64,000 nt of DNA, taken from assembly GCF_003402235.1 (NCBI RefSeq), contig NZ_QEWO01000005.1:124001-188000 (forward strand). The letters are read 5' to 3'. Numbering within the stretch: the first letter of the stretch is position 1; every line of letters starts with the position of its first letter. This DNA comes from Parahaliea mediterranea. GTDB taxonomy: Bacteria > Pseudomonadota > Gammaproteobacteria > Pseudomonadales > Halieaceae. The notes under the pieces are model-generated. The model had not been told where the DNA came from. It searched no databases and saw only the letters and a list, made by a program, of their open reading frames with translations. The position numbers and the translations under genes are program-made. Shown here in pieces: positions 44,707 through 53,339 of the stretch.

Positions 44707-45504
44707 TCAGCCGTCGATCAGGTGCTTGACCTTGTCGCGGTAGCTGCGGCTCACCTTGAGCTGGTTGCCGGCCTCCAGCGTCAGCAGGTATTCGCCGTTG
44801 TTCAGGGTTTGGGCGCGCACAATGCCGTTGGCATTGACGATGGTGGAGCGGTGCACGCGCAGGAACTGCTCGGGGTTGAGCTGGGCTTCCAGCTGCTTCA
44901 TGGTAATGCGCATGATGTGCGTCTTGCCGGCGGCGTGGATGCACATGTAGTCGCCGGCGGCATCCACCCACTGGATGTCCGCCACGCGGATAAACTCGAT
45001 ATCGCAGCCGTCCTTGATGGATAGCTTCTCTGGCCACTGCCTGCCGTTGCCGGCCTCTTCAATGGAGCCGGCGCTGGCGCCGTTGATGCCCATCACCAGT
45101 TTCAGCAACTTTTCCTTCTCGCGTACCGAATCCTGCTGGGCGCGGTGGGTGAGGGCGCGGCTCACCGCTTCCTTCAGCCGCTCCTCGTCGATGGGCTTTA
45201 ACACGTAGTCCACCGCGTGAATGCGAAAGGCGTCCACCGCGTATTGGTCGAAGGCGGTGACAAAAATCACCATGGGCATGTTGTCCGACTGCAGCTCTTC
45301 CACTACCGCAAAACCATCCATGCCCGGCATCTGGATATCCAGAAACACCAGGTCCGGATTGTGTTCGGCAATGGCCGACAGCGCCTGCTGCCCGTTGGCG
45401 CACTCGGCCACAATCTCTACCTCGGGAAACTCCGCCAGGCGCAGCGACAGGCCGCGGCGGGCGAGATTCTCATCGTCGACGATAATGGTGCTGAGGGCGT
45501 TCAT
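44707..45504 (-). CDS. LytTR-family response regulator
   Basis: A 265-residue AlgR/LytT-type regulator. The receiver domain has the acidic pocket DDE, phospho-acceptor D56 in DLVFLDIQMPGMDGF, and Lys in VLKPIDEERL. A linker leads to a LytTR DNA-binding domain (about 160-262) with FLRVHRSTIVN and LKVSRSYRDKVK. The ATG overlaps the stop of the sensor kinase gene (ATGA). The RND genes directly downstream are the obvious candidate targets. Confidence 0.93.
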   Translation of the reverse strand: MNALSTIIVDDENLARRGLSLRLAEFPEVEIVAECANGQQALSAIAEHNPDLVFLDIQMPGMDGFAVVEELQSDNMPMVIFVTAFDQYAVDAFRIHAVDYVLKPIDEERLKEAVSRALTHRAQQDSVREKEKLLKLVMGINGASAGSIEEAGNGRQWPEKLSIKDGCDIEFIRVADIQWVDAAGDYMCIHAAGKTHIMRITMKQLEAQLNPEQFLRVHRSTIVNANGIVRAQTLNNGEYLLTLEAGNQLKVSRSYRDKVKHLIDG

Positions 45505-46598
45505 GGTGCCTTGGTCTCCCGTTCCAGGGGTATGCGAATGTTGATGGTCAGCCCGTGGGGCTCGGTGGTACTCAGGCGAAAGCTCTGGTGCTCGCCGTAG
45601 ATTTCCTTCAGCCGCTCGCGGCAATTGGCCAGGCCCACACCGCCCCCCTTGGGCAGGCGGCCGTTGCGCAAATCCAGCCCCGGGCCGTCGTCGGCCACCG
45701 ACAGCAGCAGGTCGTTGCCAAACACCCGGGCACTGATGGCAATGGCGCCGCCGTTAATGGCCTGGGCAATGGCGTACTTGATGGAGTTCTCCACCAGCGG
45801 CTGCAGCAGCAGGCTGGGCATCAGGCCCGTCTCGGCGCTCGGTTCCACGTCAAAGTGTAGTTCCAGGCGCTCTTCAAAGCGCACTTTCTCAATATCCAGG
45901 TAGAGCCGCAGGGCGTCCATCTCCTGCGCCACGGTGACCTTCTGCATCGGGTCGTTGTCCAGCGAGTAGCGCAAAAAGCGCGACAGGCGGGTCACCATGG
46001 AATTGGCCAGCTCCGTGTTCTTGTCCAGAATCAGGGTGGAAATGGCGTTCAGCGTATTGAACAGAAAGTGGGGGTTCAGCTGGTAGCGCAGCATCTTCAG
46101 CTGCGCCTGGTGGGCCATGTTCACCGCCTTCAGCCAGCGCTCCTTTTCCTCCTGCGACTGCAGGTAGTACTTGATGCCAAAGTACAGGGCGCTCCACACC
46201 AGCATCACCCAGAAGGCGGAAATGCCGCCGTCAAAATACGAATACCAGGCCATGCCATGCTCTTCGTAGGCGCGCCGCTCATTGGGGAACACCTCGTAGA
46301 AAATGGCCGCGCGGCAGGCCATCCACAGTAGCCCCGCAGTGTAGGAGCCCACCACAATGGCGACCACCCGGCGCACAATGTGCATCTCCCACATGGAGCG
46401 GTACAGCGCCCGCAGGCCCAGCGTAAAGCACATGCCGATGAAGCTGATCAGCGGCAGGTACCAGTGGTAATTCTCGCTGGGCAGCTTGCCCCAGAACAGC
46501 ACGCCCAGGTAAAACGTGAACGCCCACCCGCTCCAGCCCACCGCCTGCAGCGTCCAGAAGAGATAGCGTCGATTGTTGGTGATCTGATCAAAAAGCAT
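45501..46598 (-). CDS. LytS-type sensor histidine kinase
   Basis: A 365-residue kinase with four N-terminal membrane helices (about 10-145, no recognisable sensor domain), the His_kinase motif with H177 in YQLNPHFLFNTLNAIS, and an HATPase with PLVENSIKYAIAQ (N box) and ADDGPGLDL (G1). The ATG at 46598 lies seven bases after a perfect TATAAT, suggesting a leaderless or nearly leaderless transcript. Partner regulator is encoded immediately downstream with overlap. Confidence 0.93.
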   Translation of the reverse strand: MLFDQITNNRRYLFWTLQAVGWSGWAFTFYLGVLFWGKLPSENYHWYLPLISFIGMCFTLGLRALYRSMWEMHIVRRVVAIVVGSYTAGLLWMACRAAIFYEVFPNERRAYEEHGMAWYSYFDGGISAFWVMLVWSALYFGIKYYLQSQEEKERWLKAVNMAHQAQLKMLRYQLNPHFLFNTLNAISTLILDKNTELANSMVTRLSRFLRYSLDNDPMQKVTVAQEMDALRLYLDIEKVRFEERLELHFDVEPSAETGLMPSLLLQPLVENSIKYAIAQAINGGAIAISARVFGNDLLLSVADDGPGLDLRNGRLPKGGGVGLANCRERLKEIYGEHQSFRLSTTEPHGLTINIRIPLERETKAP

Positions 46599-46913
46599 GC
46601 GGGCATTATAGGGCCAAACGCGGCCGTTTCGGCGCCGTTGATCGCAGCCTGGCGGCAGTTGGGCGCAAACCCAGGCCACTGCTGCTTCTTGGACTAGGGC
46701 GTTTACGTTGATGCAATTGGCTGTTGGCCGTTAAATTGTTCAGTGTGCAGTGGGTGGCCTTTAACGTGGGGAGCGATTTCGCCGAATGGGGAGTTTGCCA
46801 ACCCTACCGCCGCGGGAATCGATTAATTTCATACACACCCTGCGTCAGGGACGCCAGGCCGTACCGGCTTCATACACCGCATACCATACCGCCAGATTGA
46901 GAGGGCAATTGCT
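46599..46913. other. Intergenic region between sensor kinase and DUF1653 genes
   Basis: A 315-base divergent intergenic region, less GC-rich than its neighbours. It holds a minus-strand TATAAT (46605-46610) for the kinase operon and a 7-bp inverted repeat (CGTTAAA and TTTAACG, about 27 bases apart, near 46730-46767). It ends with GAGAGGG ahead of the DUF1653 start. I see no gene or RNA in it. Confidence 0.6.
46605..46610 (-). promoter_or_regulatory. -10 box (TATAAT) of the LytS/LytTR operon
   Basis: A perfect TATAAT whose last base is seven positions from the kinase ATG. No matching -35 or TG extension is visible. Confidence 0.45.
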
Positions 46914-47126
46914 TTGAACGTTAAACCCGGCCGCTACCGCCACTACAAAGGCAACGACTATCAGGTGGAGGGCGTTGCCCGCCACTCGGAAACCGGCGAA
47001 CTGCTGGTGGTTTATCGCCCCTGCTACGGCGAGGGCGGGCTGTGGGTACGCCCGCTGGCGATGTTTGTGGAGACGGTGCTGGTGGACGGCGTGGCGGTGC
47101 CGCGCTTTGCGCCCTGCGAGGGTTGA
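46914..47126 (+). CDS. DUF1653 domain protein
   Basis: A 70-residue protein with the DUF1653 core: KPGRYRHYKGNDYQVEGVARHSETGELLVVYRPCYGEGGLWVRPLAMF, shown here only by its start (PGRYRHYKGNDYQV) and end (LWVRPLAMFVETV). Function unknown. The start is TTG with a GAGGG site upstream; there is no in-frame ATG. Monocistronic. Confidence 0.85.
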   Translation: MNVKPGRYRHYKGNDYQVEGVARHSETGELLVVYRPCYGEGGLWVRPLAMFVETVLVDGVAVPRFAPCEG

Positions 47127-47154
47127 ATGCGCCGGGTGCTGCTGTGTTGCAGGG

Positions 47155-48138
47155 TCACAGGGTCAGCCACTCGATGGCGATGTGGGCGACAACCGGCAGG
47201 GCAATGATTTGCCCGGCGCCGAGGGCGGAGATCATCAGCCAGCTTTCTGCGGCGAAGGCCGCGGGCGGGGCAGTGGTTTGCAACTGCCGAACACGGCTGG
47301 CAACTGCGGCGCAGTCCGGCCCCGCGCCGGTTGCGCTTGCGGCTGGCGAAGCGGCCATTGCCGATACCGGCGCGGCGTCGGGGCTGGCCGCCAGCCGCTG
47401 CAGGGCGGCAATGAGCTCGGTGGCGGAGCCCGCCTGCCGGGCGGCGGCTAGGTCGCAGGCCTGTTCGGTGGCGCTGTGCAGGTCCTGCCACAGGCGTCGC
47501 TTGCGACCGCCGGGCCAGAGCACGGTTGCCCATTGCAGCAGCAGGGCGCGCAGGTTGTCCCGCCGCTGCAGGTGGGCCCACTCGTGCAGCAGCACGGCCT
47601 GTACCTGGGCCGGCGCCAGGGCACTGATCAGGCCGCGGGTCACGAAAATCTGCGGGCGCAGATAGCCGGCGCACCAGGCCCGGGGTTCATCGCTCTCAAT
47701 CAACCGCCAGAAGCGGCCGGGCTCCGGCTGCGACAGCAGGTTCATGGCATACAGCCGGCGCCGGGCCAGGCGCTGGGCGCGCTGCACCAGGCAAAGGCCG
47801 ATGGCGGCCAGCGCGATGCAAACCAGCACAAGACTGATGCCAGCCGGCGAGGCCAGGCCAAACTGCGGCGTGTGGGCGCCGCAGGTGCTGCCGTGGCAGT
47901 GGCTGGGAATGAGCCCGCCGCTTACCGCCGGCAGATGCAACAGCAGCACACTCACCGCCGCAATCAGCGTTGGCATCAGCCCGTACAGCCAGGTGAGCAG
48001 GGCGCGGCCGTCGGCGCCCACGGCCCGCGATGCGCGCTGGAACAGGGGGTACAGCAGCGCCGCCAGCTGCGACGCCAGGGCAACCAGCAATACCGCCGCC
48101 ACCAGGTGCTCGGCCAGTACGGTGAGCAGGTCAGTCAT
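47155..48138 (-). CDS. BlaR1-like M56 family membrane metalloprotease
   Basis: A 327-residue membrane protease: TM1 (about 10-32), TM2 (50-70), TM3 (98-118), cytoplasmic zinc-protease domain with HEWAH (185-189) and likely third ligand Glu225 in EQACD, and a final hydrophobic helix (about 300-322). No penicillin-binding domain is present. The loop between TM2 and TM3, extracytoplasmic by BlaR1 topology, contains a Cys/His cluster (H80, C81, H82, C86, H89), suited to metal binding. The ATG overlaps the stop region of the BlaI-type gene, forming a blaI-blaR-like pair divergent from a metal-uptake cluster. Confidence 0.87.
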   Translation of the reverse strand: MTDLLTVLAEHLVAAVLLVALASQLAALLYPLFQRASRAVGADGRALLTWLYGLMPTLIAAVSVLLLHLPAVSGGLIPSHCHGSTCGAHTPQFGLASPAGISLVLVCIALAAIGLCLVQRAQRLARRRLYAMNLLSQPEPGRFWRLIESDEPRAWCAGYLRPQIFVTRGLISALAPAQVQAVLLHEWAHLQRRDNLRALLLQWATVLWPGGRKRRLWQDLHSATEQACDLAAARQAGSATELIAALQRLAASPDAAPVSAMAASPAASATGAGPDCAAVASRVRQLQTTAPPAAFAAESWLMISALGAGQIIALPVVAHIAIEWLTL

Positions 48139-48550
48139 CGCGGGAGGCGCTGAGGTAGTCCATAAAGCCCGACACCATGGGGGCAACATCGCCGCCGGCG
48201 ATGTCCTGGCTGATGTCGTGGAGCATGGAGCTGATCAGGTCCTGGCGCGCCAGCAGCGGGCGGTAGAGGTAGGCACGGGCCTGCTTCTGCCGGGCCACCA
48301 GGGCCTTGCGGCACAGGCGCTCCAGTGTGCTCTGGATGGTGCTGAGGGCCAGGGGCTCGCCGGCCATGCGCTCCAGTACCTGCTGGGCAGACAGCATGGC
48401 GGCCTCTGGTGCGCTGGCGTGGCTCTCGGCCTGCCACAGGGCGTGCATCACCGCCAGTTCACGCTCGCCAAGGGCGGGGGTGCGGCTGTTCCTGGGGCGG
48501 CCCGCCAGCCAGTTCAGCGGCTGGGTAAGGGGGTTTATCCGTTGTGTCAT
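48131..48550 (-). CDS. BlaI/MecI/CopY-family transcriptional repressor
   Basis: A 139-residue winged-helix repressor with the family blocks LGERELAVMHALWQ, STIQSTLERLCRKALV and ARAYLYRPLL. Family members dimerise on operator dyads and are removed by M56-protease cleavage (BlaI, MecI) or by metal binding (CopY). The ATG at 48550 is chosen; upstream in-frame ATGs add sequence outside the family. It overlaps the protease gene by eight bases and is divergent from hupE, with about 100 bases between. Confidence 0.88.
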   Translation of the reverse strand: MTQRINPLTQPLNWLAGRPRNSRTPALGERELAVMHALWQAESHASAPEAAMLSAQQVLERMAGEPLALSTIQSTLERLCRKALVARQKQARAYLYRPLLARQDLISSMLHDISQDIAGGDVAPMVSGFMDYLSASRDD

Positions 48551-48652
48551 GGCCTGGTCTGTGAAAACCGATCTGTTATCGAAGTTTAGGTGATCTGGCA
48601 GCATTGTACGGAAAATCCCAGGGATCGGGACAGCAGACGCCCGAAAACAGCA

Positions 48653-49429
48653 ATGAAAAACACCCGCTTTACACGCCTGGCCTGGCTGCCCCTGTGCCTG
48701 CTGGCGCTGCCGGCTGCGGCCCACGAGGTGCCCGACGCCGCCCGCGAGCGGCTGCGCGATGGCAACTGGCTGGACTATTTATGGACCGGTGCCGAGCACA
48801 TGCTCACCGGCTACGACCACCTGCTGTTTCTGCTGGGGGTGGTGTTCTTCCTCCAGCGCTTTGGCGACATCCTCAAGTTCATCACCGCCTTTACCCTCGG
48901 CCACACCCTGGTGCTGCTGGGCGCCACCTTTGCCGGTGTGCAGGTAACGCCCTATTACGTGGATGCCTTTATCGCCGTGACGGTGATGTACAAGGGCTTT
49001 GAAAACCTCGATGGCTTTCGCCGCTGCCTGGGGGTGAGTGCCCCCAACCTGCTGGTGATGGTGTTCCTGTTCGGGCTGATTCACGGCCTGGGCCTGGCAA
49101 CCCAGTTCCAGACCCTGGCGGACCGCAGCGATGCCGGCATTGTGGGCAAGATACTGTGGTTCAACCTGGGGGTGGAGCTGGGCCAGGTGGCGGCCCTGTG
49201 CCTGATGATTGTGGTGATCAGCGCCTGGCGCAAGACCGTGGTGTGGGTGCCCCTCAGCCGCGCCGTGAACGCCCTGCTGATCATCGCCGGCTTTCTGTTG
49301 CTGCTGTATCAGCTGCACGGCCTGGTGCACGCGCAGCAGGACCACCACGCAGAACCCCCCGCCAGCGTGCAGAGCGGCGCCGCAGAGGGCTGGCACAGTC
49401 ATGACGGCGGCCCGGCACACAAACATTGA
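48653..49429 (+). CDS. HupE/UreJ-type metal transporter
   Basis: A 258-residue integral membrane protein. A signal peptide (MKNTRFTRLAWLPLCLLALPAAA) precedes a short domain, then the HupE core with GAEHMLTGYDHLLFL, ITAFTLGHTLVLL and FGLIHGLGLA, whose conserved histidines suggest divalent metal handling (Ni/Co in characterised relatives). The C-terminal tail is His-rich (DHH, HSHDGGPAHKH). First gene of a four-gene cluster with the receptor and two exported proteins. Confidence 0.87.
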   Translation: MKNTRFTRLAWLPLCLLALPAAAHEVPDAARERLRDGNWLDYLWTGAEHMLTGYDHLLFLLGVVFFLQRFGDILKFITAFTLGHTLVLLGATFAGVQVTPYYVDAFIAVTVMYKGFENLDGFRRCLGVSAPNLLVMVFLFGLIHGLGLATQFQTLADRSDAGIVGKILWFNLGVELGQVAALCLMIVVISAWRKTVVWVPLSRAVNALLIIAGFLLLLYQLHGLVHAQQDHHAEPPASVQSGAAEGWHSHDGGPAHKH

Positions 49430-49469
49430 TGCCCGTGTTTTTCGCGCGGGCGCCTGCAGGAGGCAAGGT

Positions 49470-51500
49470 ATGAATCAACCCAAATTACGCATCATCGCCG
49501 TCGCGGTATCGCTTGCGGCAACGCCGTCACTGCTGGCGGCGCAAGAGCCCGCTGCCGGCCGATCGGGCCTGCCCATGTCGGAAATTGTGGTGAAGGGGCA
49601 GATTCTCGACCAGGCCACCACGGCCTTTTCCGCCTCCACCTTCGACGCCGATACCCTGCGGGAGCAGAAAATCTCCCAGCCCGAGCAGATTTTTGACCAG
49701 GTGCCGGGCATGAGCATCCGCGACTATGGCCTAGGCGGTGTGGCCAACAGCTTCACCATCCGCGGCTTTGGCGATGGCGGCCACGGCGGCGACCTGGGGG
49801 TGGTGATTGACGGTATTCCCCTCAACGAGGCCATGTCCCACGCCGACGGCTACGTGGACCTGAACGTGATTGTGCCGCTGGAAGTGAGCGACATGACGGT
49901 GTTCAAGGGGCCCGTGTCGTCCCTCTATGGCAACTACAACCGCGGCGGGCTGGTGAAGATAGACACCCGCAAGGGCGGCCAGTACACCAACCTGGATTTA
50001 AGCGGCGGCTCCGACGGCCTGGTGGATGTGCAGGGGGCGCTGGGGCTGGAGCCCGGCGAAAACCAGGAACTCAACCTGGCCCTGCAGCACTACCAGAGCG
50101 ACGGCTACCGGCCGCAGTCGGATGGGCGCCGCGATACCCTGTCCGGGCGCTGGGGCGTTGGCCTTGGCGAGCGCACCCGGGTGGCCCTGTCTGGCCGCTG
50201 GCACGACGCCGACAGCGACAGTGCCTCCTACCTGACCGAGGCGGACTACCGGCGCGACCCCTATGGCATCAATGCCAATGTGCACAACGACGGCGCGGAA
50301 AAATCCTTCGCCACCCTGCGCGGCGACATCAGCCACCAACTCAGCCCGTCGCTGCAGCTGCTTGGCTTCCTCTACGGCACCGAGCAGGACTTCACCCGCT
50401 GGTTCACCCGCCCGGTGGGCGGCGGCCAATGGCGGCAGCGGGAAGAGTCCTACGACCGCGAGGTGAGCGGTGCCGGGCTCAGCCTGAGCGGCCAGCACAG
50501 CCCCGCCGGCGTTCCCCTGTTGTGGATTGCCGGCGTGGAAACCTACCGCGAGGCCACCGACTACCTCTACCACGACGGCCTGGACCACCGGCGCCCACAG
50601 GGCCCGCCGGTCAATGACCGGCGCACCGAGTTGGACAGCGTATCCGCCTTTGCCGAGCTGCGTGCCGACTGGCACCCCCTGCTGCAGCCGTCCCTGGGCC
50701 TGCGATACGACCGCTTTGACGGTGATTGCAAACCCCAGGGGCCAGAGACTGGCAGCAACCCCTGCAGCGAGCTGAACAACCTGGACAACCTGAGCCCCAA
50801 ACTGGGCCTGCGCTCTCGCGTGGCAAGCCACCTTGAGCTGCGCGCCAGCTACTCAGAGGGTTTTGCCCTGCCCCCCGACTGGCTTAAATACCAGCCCCAG
50901 GCCAGCAACCTGGACCCGGTGACCTTCAACCAGCTGGAAGCGGGCATCAACTGGGCGCCAGCGGATACCTTCGAGGTGGACCTGGCCCTGTTCCAGGTGG
51001 ATTCCGACGGCGAAGTGCGCACCCTTGATACCGGCATCTACGAAAACTACGGTGAAACCGAGCGCCGCGGGCTGGAACTGTCCGTGGCCTGGCAGCCCCT
51101 GCCGCAGGTATCGCTGAGCGCGGTGTACGGCAAGACGGACACCGAGGTACTCAAGAACGCCGACCCCAGCCTGGAAGGCAAGGAAGTGGGTGGCGTGTCG
51201 GACTACTCTGCCACCGTGCAGGCCGGCTGGCTGTTCCTGCCCGACTGGCGGGTGAACCTGATCTGGCGGGCGGTGGGGGGCTACGCCCTGACGGCCGACA
51301 ACAGCGCCTATGCCGACAGCTATGACGTCACAGACCTTGAAGTAGACTGGCAATGGCAGCCCGGCTGGAATGTGTACGCCAGGGTCGACAACCTGACAGA
51401 CGAAACCTACGCGCCCAGCCGCTTTATGTTCGGCGGAGAAAACCTGTTTGCCACCGGCGCGCCGCGCCAGGTGCGCCTTGGCGTGCAAATCAGCTTGTAA
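49470..51500 (+). CDS. TonB-dependent outer-membrane receptor (metal uptake context)
   Basis: A 676-residue receptor with signal peptide (about 1-24), a TonB-box-like stretch (MSEIVVKG), the plug domain (PEQIFDQVPGMSIRDYGLGG; FKGPVSSLYGNYNRGGLV) and a 22-strand barrel ending RQVRLGVQISL. The C-terminal residue is Leu rather than the usual Phe. A near-perfect AGGAGG lies seven bases before the ATG. Flanking HupE and DUF4198 genes suggest a metal or metallophore cargo. Confidence 0.92.
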   Translation: MNQPKLRIIAVAVSLAATPSLLAAQEPAAGRSGLPMSEIVVKGQILDQATTAFSASTFDADTLREQKISQPEQIFDQVPGMSIRDYGLGGVANSFTIRGFGDGGHGGDLGVVIDGIPLNEAMSHADGYVDLNVIVPLEVSDMTVFKGPVSSLYGNYNRGGLVKIDTRKGGQYTNLDLSGGSDGLVDVQGALGLEPGENQELNLALQHYQSDGYRPQSDGRRDTLSGRWGVGLGERTRVALSGRWHDADSDSASYLTEADYRRDPYGINANVHNDGAEKSFATLRGDISHQLSPSLQLLGFLYGTEQDFTRWFTRPVGGGQWRQREESYDREVSGAGLSLSGQHSPAGVPLLWIAGVETYREATDYLYHDGLDHRRPQGPPVNDRRTELDSVSAFAELRADWHPLLQPSLGLRYDRFDGDCKPQGPETGSNPCSELNNLDNLSPKLGLRSRVASHLELRASYSEGFALPPDWLKYQPQASNLDPVTFNQLEAGINWAPADTFEVDLALFQVDSDGEVRTLDTGIYENYGETERRGLELSVAWQPLPQVSLSAVYGKTDTEVLKNADPSLEGKEVGGVSDYSATVQAGWLFLPDWRVNLIWRAVGGYALTADNSAYADSYDVTDLEVDWQWQPGWNVYARVDNLTDETYAPSRFMFGGENLFATGAPRQVRLGVQISL

Positions 51501-51514
51501 ATGGAGTGACAGAC

Positions 51515-52276
51515 ATGGCACATCACAACGCACAGCACCCGGACCAGAACAAAACACAGAACAGGGCACGCATTTGCGCGAGGGGCGGTGTCGCACTGGC
51601 GGCGGCGCTGTTTGCCTCCCTGGCTTGTGCCCACACCGTGTGGCTGGAGCCACTGGCCGATACCACCGGCGGCTACGAGATCAAGTACGGCGGCCACGAG
51701 GGCAAGCTGGAAACCTATGACAGCGCGAAAATCGTCTCCATCGATGTGTACAACGCCGCAGGCGACACACTGGACTACCAGCGCACCGATGGGCGCGATG
51801 GCGGCAATGCGCAACTGGTGCTGCCGCCCGCCGCCGCGCTGGTGGCCATCCACTTTGACAACGGCATCTGGACCCGCGACCCCATGGGCCGCAGTGTGAA
51901 CCAGCCCATGAGTGCCGTGCCGGGCGCCACCGCCGCCACCAATGCCCTGAAATACCACAAGACCGTGCTGCAGTGGTCGCCCATCGTCACCCGCGAACTG
52001 GACCAGCGCTTTGAAGTGCTGCCCGTGCTTGCCAGCCAGCCCCGCGCCGGCGAGCCGATGCAGGTACGCGTGCTGCTGGACGGCAAACCCCTGGCTGGCG
52101 TCAAACTCGGCCGCGGGGAAGAGGGAGACGCCGGTGAAACCGGCGCCGACGGTATTGCCACCTTTGTACCGCAGCCCGGCGTCAACCGCTTGTGGGCCGG
52201 CAAGCGTTTTGCCGTGCAAGAGCCACAGTACACCGAGCTGAGCTACGAATACCTGTTCCGCTTCGAGGCGCGTTGA
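51515..52276 (+). CDS. DUF4198-domain periplasmic protein
   Basis: A 253-residue exported protein. After a twin-Arg-free signal peptide ending LACA, the mature chain starts HTVWLEPLADTTGGYEIKYGGHEGKLETY, typical of DUF4198 proteins found beside TonB-dependent receptors and proposed to act in nickel or cobalt uptake. GGAG lies eight bases upstream of the ATG. Its stop overlaps the next ATG (TGATG). Confidence 0.87.
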   Translation: MAHHNAQHPDQNKTQNRARICARGGVALAAALFASLACAHTVWLEPLADTTGGYEIKYGGHEGKLETYDSAKIVSIDVYNAAGDTLDYQRTDGRDGGNAQLVLPPAAALVAIHFDNGIWTRDPMGRSVNQPMSAVPGATAATNALKYHKTVLQWSPIVTRELDQRFEVLPVLASQPRAGEPMQVRVLLDGKPLAGVKLGRGEEGDAGETGADGIATFVPQPGVNRLWAGKRFAVQEPQYTELSYEYLFRFEAR

Positions 52277-52749
52277 TGCCTGCCTGCACTGCGCGCTGGT
52301 TGCGCAGCTGGCTGACGGCGGCGCTGTTACTGCTGGTGCCCTGGCAGGGGCCTGCCTGGGCCCACGGCATGCATTTGCAGGCCGCCGCGGCCCACACCGA
52401 AGGCGGCTGGCTGATCCGGGGTGTGCTGAGCTACAGCGACGACAGCGCTGCCGCCGGCAATTACATCCAGATAGAGAACCTGAGCCACCCGGACGCTCCC
52501 GCACTGGCCCTGCAAACCCGCGCCGATGGCAGCTTCGAACTGCCCGCCCTGGCCGGCCAGCGCTACCGCGTAACCGCCCAGGGTGACGAGGGCCACACCA
52601 CGGCAACAGACGTGCTGGTGGCACCGGCGACAGCCAGTGATGGCGGCCATGATGAAGGCGAGGGCGGCTGGCCCATCTATGCCGTGCTTGCGCTGATCCT
52701 GCTGGCTTCGCTGCTGCCGGCCCACTGGCTCAGGCGGCGAGCCGGGTGA
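52276..52749 (+). CDS. Small exported protein with C-terminal membrane anchor
   Basis: A 157-residue protein: signal peptide (to about residue 29, ending AWA), mature start HGMHLQAAAAHTEGGW, a carboxypeptidase-regulatory-like beta domain (about 45-115), a His/Asp/Glu-rich linker (SDGGHDEGEGG) and a C-terminal helix (YAVLALILLASLLPAHWL) followed by RRR. I do not recognise a named family. Overlap with the DUF4198 gene ties it to the same uptake system, perhaps as a periplasmic metal-binding partner. Confidence 0.78.
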   Translation: MPACTARWLRSWLTAALLLLVPWQGPAWAHGMHLQAAAAHTEGGWLIRGVLSYSDDSAAAGNYIQIENLSHPDAPALALQTRADGSFELPALAGQRYRVTAQGDEGHTTATDVLVAPATASDGGHDEGEGGWPIYAVLALILLASLLPAHWLRRRAG

Positions 52750-52755
52750 GCGGCT

Positions 52756-52777
52756 GCCAGGCGCAATCGCGCCTGGC
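52756..52777. terminator. Hairpin between convergent genes
   Basis: GCCAGGCGC (52756-52764), loop AATC, GCGCCTGGC (52769-52777): a perfect 9-bp stem seven bases after one stop and nine before the other. No T-run, so intrinsic termination would be weak. Confidence 0.5.
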
Positions 52778-52785
52778 GCGTCCAG

Positions 52786-53274
52786 CTAGTCTTCGCTGGC
52801 GGCAAAGTCCCGCAGCGCCTTGCCCGTCAGGCGGTAGCCAATCCATTCGCTCTGGGGCCGGGCGCCAAAAGACTCGTAGAAGTCGATGGCGCTCTGGTTC
52901 CAGTCCAGCACATTCCATTCAAAGCGGCGGCAGTCCGCCTGCACCGCAATCTGTGCCAGGTGCCGGAGCAGGGCCTTGCCAGCACCGGCGCCACGGTAAG
53001 CTGGCGACACGTACAGGTCTTCCAGGAACAGGCCGTGCTTTCCAGTCCATGTGGAATAATTAAAAAAGTACAGCGCAAAGCCCGCGGCTTCGCCGTCGAT
53101 TTCGCAAATCACCGACCAGACCTTCGGATGCTCGCAGAACAGGGCCTGGTGAAAGTCCTGCTCGCTGGCCTGGGCCTGATCCAGCGCTTTCTCATAGTCC
53201 GCCAACTCGCGCACAAAATGGCGAATCAGGCCCACGTCGTCGGGTGTGGCGGGGCGAAGGGTGATGTGCGTCAT
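52786..53274 (-). CDS. GNAT-family N-acetyltransferase (diamine acetyltransferase-like)
   Basis: A 162-residue acetyltransferase with the acetyl-CoA motif GLFLEDLYVSPAYRGAGAGKALLRHLAQ and the C-terminal FEWNVLDWNQSAIDFYESFGA. The FLEDLYV...RG arrangement and RFEWNVLDWN resemble eukaryote-like spermidine/spermine acetyltransferases, so a polyamine or other amine substrate is possible. The ATG at 53274 gives a normal length. Confidence 0.88.
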   Translation of the reverse strand: MTHITLRPATPDDVGLIRHFVRELADYEKALDQAQASEQDFHQALFCEHPKVWSVICEIDGEAAGFALYFFNYSTWTGKHGLFLEDLYVSPAYRGAGAGKALLRHLAQIAVQADCRRFEWNVLDWNQSAIDFYESFGARPQSEWIGYRLTGKALRDFAASED

Positions 53275-53339
53275 GGGGTGTCCTTGCGATGCGGGTAGGG
53301 CGGCATTGTATAAAGCGCAGCTGGTGCCATCAGCGCTGC

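Noticed and set aside
46599..46913. Small RNA or MITE in the intergenic region
   Set aside because: Only a 7-bp inverted repeat with a long spacer was found; no terminal repeats, target duplication or promoter-terminator pair.
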